A stretch of 64,000 nucleotides of DNA from Microvirga arvi (GCF_016892765.1 NZ_JAFEMD010000003.1:1-64000); one strand, 5' to 3'. Counted from the first letter of the stretch, positions 1-9,931 are shown. Made by a program: numbers and translations. Notes: generated by a model from the sequence alone, not told the origin.

Positions 1-90
1 GCCCTGTATGGCTCGCCTCAATCGGAAGCGCTTGCGCTTCCCACCCCACCCCGGCCTGACGGCCGACCCTCCCCCTCAAGGGGAGGGTAA
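1..90. other. Noncoding leader before the fused permease gene
   Basis: I see no coding sequence here. The stretch is C/G rich and ends in a perfect 9-bp hairpin (66-74 with 80-88). Any binding-protein gene of the first transporter would lie upstream of the window. Confidence 0.6.
66..88 (+). repeat. CCCTCCCC-type palindrome overlapping the ribosome binding site
   Basis: ACCCTCCCC (66-74) pairs perfectly with GGGGAGGGT (80-88) across a 5-base loop. The 3' arm is also the only Shine-Dalgarno-like sequence before the ATG at 91, so the hairpin would hide it. Related palindromes lie at 9695-9835 and 26690-26842. Confidence 0.75.
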
Positions 91-1941
91 ATGATGGACC
101 CCGCCTTCCTCGCCGTTCAGGCTCTCAGCGGCTTGTCCAGCGCCTCCTCGCTCTTCATCACCGCCTGCGGTCTGACGATCGTCTTCGGCGTCACGCGGAT
201 CGTGAACTTTGCCCACGGTTCGCTCTACATGATCGGCGCCTACACGGCCGCGACCCTGGTGCCGCGGTTGCTCGAACTCTCCTTCGGGCCCGTCACCTTC
301 TGGGCCGGCATTCTGATCTCGGCCCTCATCGTCGGCCTCATCGGCGTCATCATAGAAGTTCTGCTCCTGCGGCGCATCTACGGCGCGCCGGAGCTGTTTC
401 AGCTGCTTGCCACCTTCGGAATCGTGCTGGTGGTGCAGGATCTCGTGGTGCAGGTCTTCGGCCCCCAGGACATTCTCGGACCACGCGCGCCGGGATTGCG
501 GGCGCCGGTGGAGATTCTCGGACGGCGATTTCCTTCTTATGAGCTCGTGCTGATTGCAGCCGGCCCCATCGTGCTGGGACTGGTGTGGCTTCTCCTGCGC
601 AAGACCCGCTTCGGCGTTCTGGTGCGGGCCGCTACGCAGGACCGGGACATGGTGGCCTCGCTCGGCGTCAACCAGGCGATGCTGTTCACCGGCACGCTCT
701 TTCTCGGCGCGTTCCTCGCAGGCCTCGGCGGCGCGCTCCAGATCCCGCGCGTTTCGGCCAACACGGGCATGGACCTTTCCATCATCGCGGAGGCCTTCGT
801 CGTCACTGTGGTCGGCGGCATGGGCAGCGTGCCGGGGGCTTTTCTGGCTGCGCTCATCATCGGGCAGCTGCAGGCCTTCGGCATCCTGATCTTCCCGAAG
901 AGCACGCTCATCGTCGTCTTCCTGCTCATGGCGGCGGTGCTGGCGATCCGGCCCTACGGCCTCTTCGGCCGCGCCGAAATCGTTGGCGGAACCCATGCGG
1001 TGGGCATTGCCAGCCGCCATCCACTGCCGGGTCGCTCCCTCTTCCTGCTCATCGTCATCGCGGTCCTCGCCTGCTTACCGCTGGTGGCGGATGCGTATCT
1101 CCTGAAGGTCGCGACCGAGATCCTGATCTTCGCGCTCTTCGCCTTCAGCCTGCAGCTTCTCATCGGTGTCGGCGGGCTCGTGAGCTTCGGCCACGCCGCC
1201 TTCTTCGGCCTCGGCGCCTATGGAGCGGCGCTCGCCGTCAAATGGTACGGCGCCTCGATGGAGGCAGCGCTGCCTCTCGGGCTTGCGCTGGCGGCCCTCG
1301 GCGCCGGGTTGGTCGGTGCCTTCGTGGTGCGCCTGTCTGGCATCTATCTCGCCATGATGACGCTCGCCGCCGCCCAGATCCTCTATGCGGTCGCGTTCCA
1401 GTGGGTGGACGTGACGGGCGGCGACAACGGCATCGTCGGCGTATGGCCCTCGAGCTGGGCCAGCGGCCCGATCCCTTATTATCTTCTGACCGCGGCGCTG
1501 ACCCTGGTGACGGTGCTGCTCCTCAAGCGCATCATCGATGCGCCCTTCGGCTATGCCTTGCGCGCGGCCCGCGACTCGGAAGCCCGTGCGGAGGCCATCG
1601 GCCTGAACGTTCGTCAGCACCGCTGGATCGCCTTCATGATCGCCGGCGCTGCGGCTGGTCTTGCGGGCGGCCTCTACGCCTTTTCGCGCGGCTCGGTCGA
1701 CCCGAGCCTGCTCGGCATCTCCACCTCGGTGGACGCGCTCACCATGCTGCTGCTGGGCGGCATCCAGACGATGATGGGACCGCTCGTCGGCGCCGCGGTC
1801 CTGCATGCCTTGCGTGACTGGATCATGCCGCTCACGCCGCTCTGGCGCCTGATGCTGGGCCTGAGCATCATCGCCATGGTGCTGATTTTCCCGCGTGGCC
1901 TTGTGGGAACCCTCCGGGACTGGCGGGAGGCGCGGGCATGA
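91..1941 (+). CDS. Branched-chain amino acid-type ABC transporter, fused LivH-LivM permease
   Basis: Inner-membrane permease of a LIV (HAAT) type importer. At 616 aa it is about twice a usual subunit: residues 1 to about 300 are LivH-like (motif RIVNFAHGSLYMIGAY near 36-50) and residues about 310-616 are LivM-like (GLVSFGHAAFFGLGAYG near 362-378). Both halves are strongly hydrophobic with several membrane segments each and carry the coupling-loop region (LGVNQAMLF near 192; IGLNVRQHRW near 504). The gene overlaps the next ATPase gene by 4 bases, so it is the first visible gene of a transporter operon. Substrate is not evident: the family takes amino acids, urea, amides and aromatic acids. No frameshift is visible at the fusion joint. 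Confidence 0.92.
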   Translation: MMDPAFLAVQALSGLSSASSLFITACGLTIVFGVTRIVNFAHGSLYMIGAYTAATLVPRLLELSFGPVTFWAGILISALIVGLIGVIIEVLLLRRIYGAPELFQLLATFGIVLVVQDLVVQVFGPQDILGPRAPGLRAPVEILGRRFPSYELVLIAAGPIVLGLVWLLLRKTRFGVLVRAATQDRDMVASLGVNQAMLFTGTLFLGAFLAGLGGALQIPRVSANTGMDLSIIAEAFVVTVVGGMGSVPGAFLAALIIGQLQAFGILIFPKSTLIVVFLLMAAVLAIRPYGLFGRAEIVGGTHAVGIASRHPLPGRSLFLLIVIAVLACLPLVADAYLLKVATEILIFALFAFSLQLLIGVGGLVSFGHAAFFGLGAYGAALAVKWYGASMEAALPLGLALAALGAGLVGAFVVRLSGIYLAMMTLAAAQILYAVAFQWVDVTGGDNGIVGVWPSSWASGPIPYYLLTAALTLVTVLLLKRIIDAPFGYALRAARDSEARAEAIGLNVRQHRWIAFMIAGAAAGLAGGLYAFSRGSVDPSLLGISTSVDALTMLLLGGIQTMMGPLVGAAVLHALRDWIMPLTPLWRLMLGLSIIAMVLIFPRGLVGTLRDWREARA

Positions 1942-2714
1942 CGCTTCTTGCAGTGAACGGCCTGCATAAATCCTTCGGCAGCGTCGTGGCGGCCCGCGAC
2001 GTGACCTTCACCGTCGAGCGCGGCGAGATGCTGGCCATCATCGGTCCGAACGGCGCCGGCAAATCCACCGTGTTCAACATGGTCGGCGGCCAGCTCAAGC
2101 CCGACCGTGGCCAGGTTCTGCTCGATGGACAGGACATCACCCACACCTTGCCGCAGAAGCGCTTCCGCCGCGGCGTCGGCCGCACCTTCCAGGTGGCGCA
2201 GACGTTTCTCTCCATGAGCGCAGCCGAGAACGTGCAGATGGCCCTGATCAGCTGCACTCGCCAGAGCACCGGGCTGTGGATTCCGGCCCGGGAGCGTCAT
2301 CGCGAGAAGGCGGTCGAGCTGCTCTCCCGGGTCGGCATGGCGGAGGCGGCGGATGTGCACTGCTCTGCGCTCGCCTATGGCGACGTGAAGCGGGTGGAAC
2401 TCGCCATCGCGCTCGCCGGCCAGCCCAAGCTGCTTCTCATGGACGAGCCCACTGCCGGCATGGCCTCGCGCGAACGGGCGGCCTTGATGGGTCTGACTGT
2501 CTCCATCGCCGAATCCCAGGGCATCGGCGTTCTCTTCACCGAGCACGACATGGACGTGGTCTTCGGCCATGCGGCCCGTGTGCTGGTTCTCCTGCGCGGC
2601 CAGATCATCGCGGCTGGGACCCCGGACGAGATTCGCCAGGACGAGCAGGTCAGGCGCGCCTATCTCGGTGACGAGCGTGCCCTGGACCGTCCGAAAGGGA
2701 TGAGCCCCGCATGA
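1938..2714 (+). CDS. LivG-type ABC transporter ATP-binding protein
   Basis: Cytoplasmic ATPase of the LIV-type importer. Walker A GPNGAGKST at residues 36-44, signature LAYGDVKR near 151, Walker B LLLMDEPTAGM near 165 and the LivG-typical TEHDMD switch histidine near 201 are all present, and the 258-aa length is normal. ATGA overlap with the fused permease upstream and a 4-base overlap with the second ATPase downstream imply one translationally coupled operon. Confidence 0.93.
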   Translation: MTLLAVNGLHKSFGSVVAARDVTFTVERGEMLAIIGPNGAGKSTVFNMVGGQLKPDRGQVLLDGQDITHTLPQKRFRRGVGRTFQVAQTFLSMSAAENVQMALISCTRQSTGLWIPARERHREKAVELLSRVGMAEAADVHCSALAYGDVKRVELAIALAGQPKLLLMDEPTAGMASRERAALMGLTVSIAESQGIGVLFTEHDMDVVFGHAARVLVLLRGQIIAAGTPDEIRQDEQVRRAYLGDERALDRPKGMSPA

Positions 2715-3427
2715 GTGGAGAACCGCTGCTCGACATCCGGAACCTGCGTGCCTTCTATGGCCGGGCGCAGGTGCTGTTCGGCCTGTCGATCCATCTCTAT
2801 CCGGGCGAGGTGGTGGCGCTCGTCGGCCGCAACGGGGCCGGCAAGACCACGACCTTGAAGGCCATCATGGGGCTGATCTCGGCGAGCGCCACCCATGCCA
2901 CCTTCAAGGGACACTCACTCGGCAAGCTCCCGACCTACAGGATCGCCCGCCTGGGGCTTGGCTATGTGCCGGAGGACCGGCGCATCTTCACCGATCTCAC
3001 GGTCGAGGAGAACCTGGAGACCGGCCGCAGGCCGGCCGGAGCCAATCGCTCCCCCTGGACGCCGGAACGGCTCTTCCGTCTTTTCCCGAACTTGGCCGAG
3101 ATGCGGGGGCGGCGGGGCAACCAGATGTCCGGCGGCGAGCAGCAGATGCTCGCCATCGCCCGCACCCTCATGGGCAATCCCGACGCGATCCTGCTCGACG
3201 AGCCCTCCGAGGGCATCGCCCCGGTGATCGTCCAGCTGATGGCCGAGGCAATCCGGGCCATGAAGGCGGAGGGCGTGGCGGTGCTGCTCTCGGAACAGAA
3301 CTGGGCCTTTGCCGCAGGCATCAGCGATCGGGCCTGCGTCATCGAACGGGGAGAGATCCGGTTCCAGGGCTCCATGGCCGAGCTGATGGCGGACGAGGCC
3401 CTGAGGGCGGAGACGCTGGGGGTCTAG
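2711..3427 (+). CDS. LivF-type ABC transporter ATP-binding protein
   Basis: Second ATPase of the importer. Walker A GRNGAGKT at residues 39-46, signature MSGGEQQMLAIAR near 138-150, Walker B ILLDEPSEGIAP near 159-170, and SEQN as the switch region, as is usual for LivF. 238 aa is normal for the family. The start overlaps the LivG-type gene by 4 bases. It is the last transporter gene in this operon; the next gene starts 133 bases downstream. Confidence 0.93.
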   Translation: MSGEPLLDIRNLRAFYGRAQVLFGLSIHLYPGEVVALVGRNGAGKTTTLKAIMGLISASATHATFKGHSLGKLPTYRIARLGLGYVPEDRRIFTDLTVEENLETGRRPAGANRSPWTPERLFRLFPNLAEMRGRRGNQMSGGEQQMLAIARTLMGNPDAILLDEPSEGIAPVIVQLMAEAIRAMKAEGVAVLLSEQNWAFAAGISDRACVIERGEIRFQGSMAELMADEALRAETLGV

Positions 3428-3559
3428 GACTGTCAAACCTCTGGAAACAAACGGAGCCCTTAAACCATTGACGGGGCGGGCCGAAAGGCCGATATGCAGC
3501 CCGTCCGGCGCACCCTCCCGCGCCATATCCCAGAATCCACGCAAAGGAATTCCCGCTTC

Positions 3560-3874
3560 ATGGGCGTCATCCATGTGACCGACCGGGCCGGCCAGCGCCA
3601 CACCCTCGAGGCCATCGAGGGCTGGCGGGTCATGGAGATCATCAGGGATTGGGGCCTGCCCATCGAGGGCCTGTGCGGCGGGGCCTGCGAATGCGCCACC
3701 TGCCACGTCTTCGTGGCCGAGGAGTGGCTGGGCAGGCTCTATCCTGCCACGGACGAGGAAGAGGACCAGCTCGACACCGTAGTGACGAAGCCTAATTCCC
3801 GCCTGTCCTGCCAGATCCTGTGGACCCCGGAACTCGACGGCCTGGAAGTCACCCTGGCGCCCACGGGGGCGTAA
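3560..3874 (+). CDS. [2Fe-2S] ferredoxin, adrenodoxin type
   Basis: Small electron carrier of 104 aa. Cys39, Cys45, Cys48 and Cys84 fit the adrenodoxin pattern C-x5-C-x2-C-x35-C; an extra Cys43 lies inside the loop. I start at 3560 because AAAGGAA precedes it and the fold begins directly afterwards (MGVIHVTDRAG); an upstream in-frame ATG at 3494 would add 22 residues without family character. The ferredoxin reductase gene follows 69 bases downstream, so the two probably form an electron-transfer pair serving an oxygenase or other acceptor not present here. Confidence 0.9.
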   Translation: MGVIHVTDRAGQRHTLEAIEGWRVMEIIRDWGLPIEGLCGGACECATCHVFVAEEWLGRLYPATDEEEDQLDTVVTKPNSRLSCQILWTPELDGLEVTLAPTGA

Positions 3875-4987
<1,113 letters not shown>

Positions 4988-5008
4988 TGCGGCCTCTCAC
5001 AGACACCA

Positions 5009-5112
5009 CCTCATCCTGAGGAGGATTGCGTGAGCAATCCGTCTCGAAGGAAGGTCCAGAGAGCACTGGAGCCTCCTTCGAGACGCAGACTGACGTCTGC
5101 TCCTCAGGATGG
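5009..5112. repeat. Mosaic multi-hairpin repeat, copy 1
   Basis: The outer arms CCTCATCCTGAGGAG and CTCCTCAGGAT are inverted. Inside are a left hairpin GATTGCGTGAGCAATC, a central hairpin with arms GTCTCGAAGGA and TCCTTCGAGAC, and a right hairpin GCAGACTGACGTCTGC. Copies 2 and 3 are at 28230 and 44296. This copy lies between the reductase and hydrolase genes and creates a spurious N-terminal extension (start 5026) of the hydrolase frame. Confidence 0.9.
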
Positions 5113-5199
5113 GGTTTTTGGATGAGCCCGACGGTGAATGCTTTTGGACCGTCCCGCTTCCCCTTGCGAAGCGGCCCGGTTCCTGAAACTCTTCGGCCC

Positions 5200-6438
5200 A
5201 TGACAAACGCCACCGATCTCATCCTCGGCCGCCGCGTGATGACGATGATCGAGGATCTCGCCCAGCACACGGACGAACCCGGCCGCCTCACGCGCCTCTA
5301 TCTTTCAAAAGCGCATCGCAAGGCTGCCGAAGCCACGCTCCGCCTGATGCAGGAGGCAGGGCTCGACGCTCATATCGATGCGCTCGGCTCGGTCGTCGGC
5401 CGCATCGATGGCAGCCATCCTGATGCCCCTGCCCTTCTCATCGGCTCCCACATCGATTCCGTGGTCGATGCGGGCCGCTATGACGGCAATCTCGGCGTGG
5501 TGCTCGGCATCGTCGTGGTCGAGGCTCTGCGCCAGCAGGGGCTTGCCCCCGCCTGCCCCATCGAGATCGTCGCCTTCGGGGATGAGGAGAACGTGCGCTT
5601 CCCGACCAACCTCTCCACCTCCCAGGCGCTGGCCGGACGCTTCAATCCGGCTTGGCTCGACGGCCGGGACCAGGACGGCATCGCGTTGCGCGATGCGCTG
5701 ATCGCCTTCGGCGGCGATCCCGAGGGCGCAGCAGGGCTCGCCCGCGACCCGGCGCGCTATCGCGGCTATCTCGAGGTGCATATTGAGCAGGGCCCGCTGC
5801 TCGAGGCGAAGGACCTGCCGGTCGGCATCGTCTCCGCCATCAACGGCATCACGAGAGCCCGCTGCAGTGTGACCGGCGAAGCGGGCCATGCGGGCACCGT
5901 TCCGATGAGCATGCGCCGCGACGCGCTGGCGGCGGTCGCCGAGATGATCGGCATCGTGGAGCGTGCGGGCTCCACGCGCACCGACACGGTGGCAACGGTC
6001 GGCGTCGCCCAGGTGCAGCCCGGCGCCATCAACGTCATTCCGGCGCGCGTCGACTTCACCCTCGATGCGCGCTCGCCGGACGATGCGGTGCGCGAGGCCA
6101 TGGTGCAGGACATCGTGACTGAATGCCAGGCGGCGGCCCAAAGGCGCGGCGTGGACTTCACCATTGAGCCGTTCATGGAATCGCCGGCGACCCCCATGGA
6201 CAAGGAACTGATCGCGCGGCTCGAAGGCGCCGTGCGCAGCCTCGGCACGGAGCCGTTTCATCTGTCCTCCGGCGCGGGCCACGACGCGGTCGCGATGGCC
6301 ATTCTCTGCCCCTCCGCCATGCTGTTCGTGCGCTGCAAGGGCGGCATCAGCCACAACCCGGCGGAGTCGATCACAGTCGAAGATGCGGATGCGGCAGCGC
6401 GCGTGCTGATCGAGGCCGTGAACAGGATCGCCGTTTAA
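5200..6438 (+). CDS. Zn-dependent M20 amidohydrolase (N-carbamoyl-L-amino acid hydrolase / allantoate deiminase family)
   Basis: Cytoplasmic hydrolase of carbamoyl- or ureido-compounds, 412 aa, a normal length for the HyuC/AllC family. Visible metal ligands are His84 (GSHIDSVVDAG), Asp95, Glu129/130 (FGDEENVRF), His194 (EVHIEQGPLLE) and a C-terminal His (GGISHNPAE). I use the ATG at 5200 because the 58 residues that an upstream start (5026) would add are encoded by a palindromic repeat and lack family similarity. Which substrate is cleaved (allantoate, N-carbamoyl amino acid or beta-ureidopropionate) cannot be told. It lies downstream of the LIV-type importer and ferredoxin genes. Confidence 0.88.
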   Translation: MTNATDLILGRRVMTMIEDLAQHTDEPGRLTRLYLSKAHRKAAEATLRLMQEAGLDAHIDALGSVVGRIDGSHPDAPALLIGSHIDSVVDAGRYDGNLGVVLGIVVVEALRQQGLAPACPIEIVAFGDEENVRFPTNLSTSQALAGRFNPAWLDGRDQDGIALRDALIAFGGDPEGAAGLARDPARYRGYLEVHIEQGPLLEAKDLPVGIVSAINGITRARCSVTGEAGHAGTVPMSMRRDALAAVAEMIGIVERAGSTRTDTVATVGVAQVQPGAINVIPARVDFTLDARSPDDAVREAMVQDIVTECQAAAQRRGVDFTIEPFMESPATPMDKELIARLEGAVRSLGTEPFHLSSGAGHDAVAMAILCPSAMLFVRCKGGISHNPAESITVEDADAAARVLIEAVNRIAV

Positions 6439-6450
6439 GCCCGAATCCGG

Positions 6451-6993
6451 TCAGCCGCGCCACTCGTCCGCAAGCACGGCCCAGCGCTCGTGATCGCGCC
6501 AGTCGCCGTCGATCTTCAGGTAGCGGGGCGAGTAGCCTTCCAGGCGAAAGCCGAGGCGCTTGGCGAGGGCGCGGGAGGGTTCGTTGCCGGGCTGGATGTT
6601 GGCCTCCACCCGGTGCAGCCCGAGTTCGCGAAAGGCATGCGTGACCACCAGCCCCACGGCCTCGCTCATCAGGCCGCGTCCGCTCATGCCGACCATGCCG
6701 TAATAGCCCATATAGGCGCTCTGGAAGAAGCCGCGCACGATCTCGCTCAGGTTCACGACGCCGACGATCCGCCCGCTCTCCCGCTCGCGAGCGATGAAGC
6801 CCATGGAGCGATCCCCGTCGCAGCGATTGAGGTAGCCGAGAAAGCTTGCGTGATCGCGGCAGGGCGACACCCAGGGCTCGTGCAAGGCGATGCTCGCGAG
6901 GTTGGCGGTCACCAGCTCGGCGGCGTCGGAGGCATGGACGGGGCGGATCACAACGCGTGACAACATGGGGTTCATTCCGGCTTCAGGAACCAT
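6451..6993 (-). CDS. GNAT family N-acetyltransferase (RimJ/RimL-like)
   Basis: Acetyl-CoA-dependent acetyltransferase of 180 aa. The order of elements fits the RimJ/RimL group: an N-terminal strand VVIRPVHASDAAEL, a central GIVNLSEIVRG strand, the acetyl-CoA loop region GRGLMSEAVGLVV, and the typical HRVEANIQPGNEPSRA motif followed by LAKRLGFRLEG. Starts at 6975 and 6966 are also possible. Convergent with the hydrolase gene, 12 bases away. The acceptor (protein N-terminus, antibiotic or metabolite) is unknown. Confidence 0.88.
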   Translation of the reverse strand: MVPEAGMNPMLSRVVIRPVHASDAAELVTANLASIALHEPWVSPCRDHASFLGYLNRCDGDRSMGFIARERESGRIVGVVNLSEIVRGFFQSAYMGYYGMVGMSGRGLMSEAVGLVVTHAFRELGLHRVEANIQPGNEPSRALAKRLGFRLEGYSPRYLKIDGDWRDHERWAVLADEWRG

Positions 6994-7036
6994 GGCATAG
7001 ACCTGCCGTTGTCGTCAGCCCCTCCCAACAAAAGGA

Positions 7037-7348
7037 ATGGACATGCGAGCCATCATTCTCCCCGCTTTCGCCCTTGCTCTCGGCGCCGGATTCTTTGCGG
7101 CTCCTCAGGAGGCTCACGCGCGTTTCAGCCCCGAGCAGATCCAGGCGCCGTCGCTCGTGGACGATGTGGCCTGCGTGACGCGGCGCGTGCGCAGCGTTCG
7201 TCCCAACGGCAGCGTGGTCTATCGCACCGTGCGGCAGTGCGGCGTAAGGCCAGGGTGGGCTGGTCCTAATCGCTGCCGCTGGGTGCAGGAGCGTGTCTAT
7301 CGCCCGAACGGCAATGTGGTCGTGCGCAACGTCCGCCGGTGCCGCTGA
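7037..7348 (+). CDS. Small secreted Arg-rich protein with internal duplication
   Basis: 103 aa with an N-terminal signal peptide (hydrophobic ILPAFALALGAGFFAA, likely cleaved after AHA). The mature part is basic and holds two similar segments, RRVRSVRPNGSVVYRTVRQC and ERVYRPNGNVVVRNVRRC, plus four cysteines that could form disulfides in the periplasm. An AAAGGAA ribosome site precedes the ATG, and a strong terminator follows directly. I do not recognise a functional family. Confidence 0.75.
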   Translation: MDMRAIILPAFALALGAGFFAAPQEAHARFSPEQIQAPSLVDDVACVTRRVRSVRPNGSVVYRTVRQCGVRPGWAGPNRCRWVQERVYRPNGNVVVRNVRRCR

Positions 7349-7372
7349 TCGGCCTCGACGCCAAGCGCTTCA

Positions 7373-7402
7373 GGGCCCGGGACACCGGGCCCTTTTCTTT
7401 TT
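7373..7402 (+). terminator. Rho-independent terminator
   Basis: GGGCCCGG (7373-7380), loop GACA, CCGGGCCC (7385-7392), then TTTTCTTTTT. It ends the small secreted protein transcript and abuts the stop codon of the convergent ammonia-lyase gene. Confidence 0.92.
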
Positions 7403-9032
7403 ACTCCAGCTCGCCGATGACGCTCTCCACGGCCGCGACGACGGCGCCGGAGCGCAAGAGGTCGAGGGCCTGGCGCATCTCGGTGGCATACCAGCGGTCG
7501 CCATCGAGGGCCGGCGGGATGACGGCGCGGATCGCCTCCATCGCGGCGCGCGAGCCTTTGCCGAGCGGATGATCCCCGGCGAGCGGCTCCACGAGGGACA
7601 GCGCCTGGGCCGCCATCAAGAGTTCGCCCGCCACGATCTGCTCCACGTTCTCCATGATGATGCGCGCCTTGCGCCCGCACCAGGTGGAATTGGAGACATG
7701 ATCCTCGGCATTGGACTTGCCGGGAATCGAATCGACCGAGCCCGGCGTCGCAAGCCCGCGGTTCTCCATCACCAGCGCCGACATAGAGCATTGCACGGTG
7801 GCAAAGCCGGTGTTGAGCCCGCGCTTGCCCGCCAGCAGGTTGCGCGGCAGGCCGTAGGACATGGTGGGATCGATGAGGCGCGCGAGGCGCCGCTCGGAGA
7901 TGGCGCCGAGATCCGCCATGGCGATGCTCAGGAAATCCATGGCCTGCGCCATGTACTGCCCGTGGAAATGCCCTCCTGAGATCGACACGTAGCCGCCCTG
8001 GCCGTCATCGAAGATGAGCGGATTGTCGGTGGCGGAGTTCATCTCCGTACCGACGATGCGCTCCACATATTCCACCGCCTCGACGGCAGGCCCGTGAACC
8101 TGCGGCGTGCAGCGCAGCGAATAGACATCCTGGACGCGGGGAGAAGCCGGCTGTCCGGGCTGGCGCGGCTCGTCGGGGAAGACGATGTCGCGGGCTGACT
8201 GCGAGCAGCGCCGCGTGCCGTCGAGAACCCGCAGCAGGTTGCGCGCCACGCGCGCCTGACCGGGATGCGGACGCGCCTTGTGCACGCGCGGGTCGAAGGC
8301 AGCGAGCTCGCCGCGCATGGCTTCCAGCGAGAGGCACATGGCGATATCGGCGTGCTTGAGCAGGCGGCGTGCGTCGTGGGTCGCGAGAGCGCCGAGCGCG
8401 AGCGACGTGGTGGAGCCGTTGATCAGCGCTGAGGCATCCTTCGCGCCGAGCTCGAAATCCGGATCGAAGCCCGCGGCGGCAATCGCCTCGCGCGCCGGCA
8501 TGACGCGGCCCTGATAGATCATGTCGGCTTCCTCGAACCCGCACACGGCGCCGGCCATGTGCGCGAGCGGCGCGAGATCGCCCGAGGCGCCCACGGAGCC
8601 TTTCTGCGGAATCACCGGATGCAGGCCCGCATTGAGGAAGGCGAGCAGACGCTCCACCAGTTCGACCTGCGGGCCGGAATAGTTCGACGCGAAGGCATTG
8701 GCGCGCAGCAGCATCATGGCGCGCGTCACATCCTCGGCGAAGGGCTCGCCGATTCCGGTGGCGTGGGCGTACACGGTCTTGCGCTGATAGGCCGCCATGT
8801 CGGCAATCAGCACGCGCTGGTCCTTGAACAGGCCGACACCGGTGTTGAAGGCATACATCAGCGGGGCATCGTCATGCATCCAGGTGCGGTCGATGTAGGC
8901 CCGCGTCGCCGCGATCCGCTCGCGCGCCTCCGGGGCGAGGGCTGCTTGCGCGAAGGCCCCTTGAGCATCGCGGCGCGCCACGCGCACCACGTCCTGAATG
9001 CCGAGAGTGGCCCCGTCGAGCTTGACCGTCAT
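7401..9032 (-). CDS. Histidine / aromatic amino acid ammonia-lyase
   Basis: Removes ammonia from histidine (to urocanate) or from an aromatic amino acid, using the MIO group formed from Ala149-Ser150-Gly151 (GSVGASGDLAPLAH). Tyr60 lies in the inner loop motif YAFNTGVG, and the C-terminal motif SIPGKSNAEDHVSN is intact. At 543 aa it is some 30 residues longer than classic HutH. The substrate-selecting pair, usually Ser-His in HutH, reads Ala89-His90 here (VYAHATGIGEP). No hutU, hutI or hutG gene is nearby, so the histidine assignment rests on family similarity only. GAGGAA precedes the ATG. Confidence 0.82.
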   Translation of the reverse strand: MTVKLDGATLGIQDVVRVARRDAQGAFAQAALAPEARERIAATRAYIDRTWMHDDAPLMYAFNTGVGLFKDQRVLIADMAAYQRKTVYAHATGIGEPFAEDVTRAMMLLRANAFASNYSGPQVELVERLLAFLNAGLHPVIPQKGSVGASGDLAPLAHMAGAVCGFEEADMIYQGRVMPAREAIAAAGFDPDFELGAKDASALINGSTTSLALGALATHDARRLLKHADIAMCLSLEAMRGELAAFDPRVHKARPHPGQARVARNLLRVLDGTRRCSQSARDIVFPDEPRQPGQPASPRVQDVYSLRCTPQVHGPAVEAVEYVERIVGTEMNSATDNPLIFDDGQGGYVSISGGHFHGQYMAQAMDFLSIAMADLGAISERRLARLIDPTMSYGLPRNLLAGKRGLNTGFATVQCSMSALVMENRGLATPGSVDSIPGKSNAEDHVSNSTWCGRKARIIMENVEQIVAGELLMAAQALSLVEPLAGDHPLGKGSRAAMEAIRAVIPPALDGDRWYATEMRQALDLLRSGAVVAAVESVIGELE

Positions 9033-9111
9033 CGCTGTTCCTCACGTTGAAGAAGAAGGGATACCGGGGCTTCCTGCGCGGTGCAACCGCCGCCTTGGGT
9101 TGATGTTTCGT

Positions 9112-9365
9112 GAGCGTCATCCCGGACGGCGTGAGCCGATCCGGGATCGGGCGCAAAACCAAGCGCCGGAACCTCGCCACTGTCATCCCCGCGCAGGCGG
9201 GGATCCATAACCACGACAGTTGGAGGAAAGGCGCAGCGGCCTCTGCTTTGCTCGTTCTGCACTGTCAGCGGCTATGGATCCCGGGCTCTGCTGCGCAGCC
9301 CCGGGATGACAGCGCTCTCCTCGTCCCGCGATCCCGGATCGCCTGCGGCGTCCGGGATAACGGCT
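9112..9365. repeat. Cluster of CATCCCGGA-type REP palindromes
   Basis: Four inverted repeats follow one another: GTCATCCCGGACGG...CCGATCCGGGAT, GTCATCCCCGC...GCGGGGATCC, GGATCCCGGGC...GCCCCGGGATGAC, and GATCCCGGA...TCCGGGAT. The same units recur at 12954, 21659-21851, 43043-43140 and 48500-48750. Confidence 0.85.
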
Positions 9366-9694
9366 GTGTCTGTCAAAGAGCCAGCGCCTTGGGGCCCGCA
9401 GCGTGAGCTGCGAGCCTTGCGGGGAGATCGAGGGTGGCGCGTCGGGCAGCCCGGCTCGATGGTGTGATTGGAAAGTGAGAGCCGGACTGCTCGTCACGCG
9501 CGGTTTGTTTCAGCGGACCTGGATCAAGCCAGGATCGGCCACCCGCGATCACAGGGTTGCGAGACCTGCGGCGGGACCGCTCCCTGCCCCACTCTTGCGA
9601 CGCCTCGCGAGCGCGCCCCTCGAGGGCGGGGATAGGGAATGATATAGCCCAGCTTAGGACAACTGTCAAGAACAAAATGAGAACGCGCCACCTG

Positions 9695-9835
9695 CCCTCT
9701 CCCCTGTGCGGGAGAGGGTGGCCCTCGCGTCAGCGAGGGTCGGGAGAGGGGCGGTGCGAGACCGATGACGTCCCCTCTCCCGGCTCACTTTCGTTCGCCA
9801 CCCTCCCCCGCAAAGGGGGGAGGGTTCGCGCGCCT
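9695..9835. repeat. CCCTCTCCC-type palindrome cluster
   Basis: CCCTCTCCC (9695-9703) pairs with GGGAGAGGG (9710-9718). GCCCTCGC/GCGAGGG, a further GGGAGAGGGG/CCCCTCTCCC pair, and ACCCTCCCCC/GGGGGGAGGGT follow. Same style as the palindromes at 66 and 26690-26842. Confidence 0.8.
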
Positions 9836-9895
9836 CATCCTGCACGCGATCCCGGATTGTTGCTGCGCTGCGTCCAGGACGACGGCGGTGCTCCT

Positions 9896-9931
9896 TGCTC
9901 ACAACAAGAAGGCCTCGGCTGCGCCGAGGCC
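9896..9931 (-). terminator. Terminator of the ugp operon
   Basis: On the minus strand, GGCCTCGGC (9923-9931 complement) loops to GCCGAGGCC (9911-9919 complement), followed by TTCTTGTTGTG. It lies 33 bases beyond the ugpC stop. Confidence 0.8.

Noticed and set aside
5026-5199. 58-residue N-terminal extension of the amidohydrolase
   Set aside because: Encoded largely by the palindromic mosaic repeat, without family similarity; the ATG at 5200 gives the usual length.
9112-9365. CRISPR-like appearance of repeated short palindromes
   Set aside because: Units are different in sequence and spacing, are imperfect palindromes, and no cas gene is near; they are REP elements.
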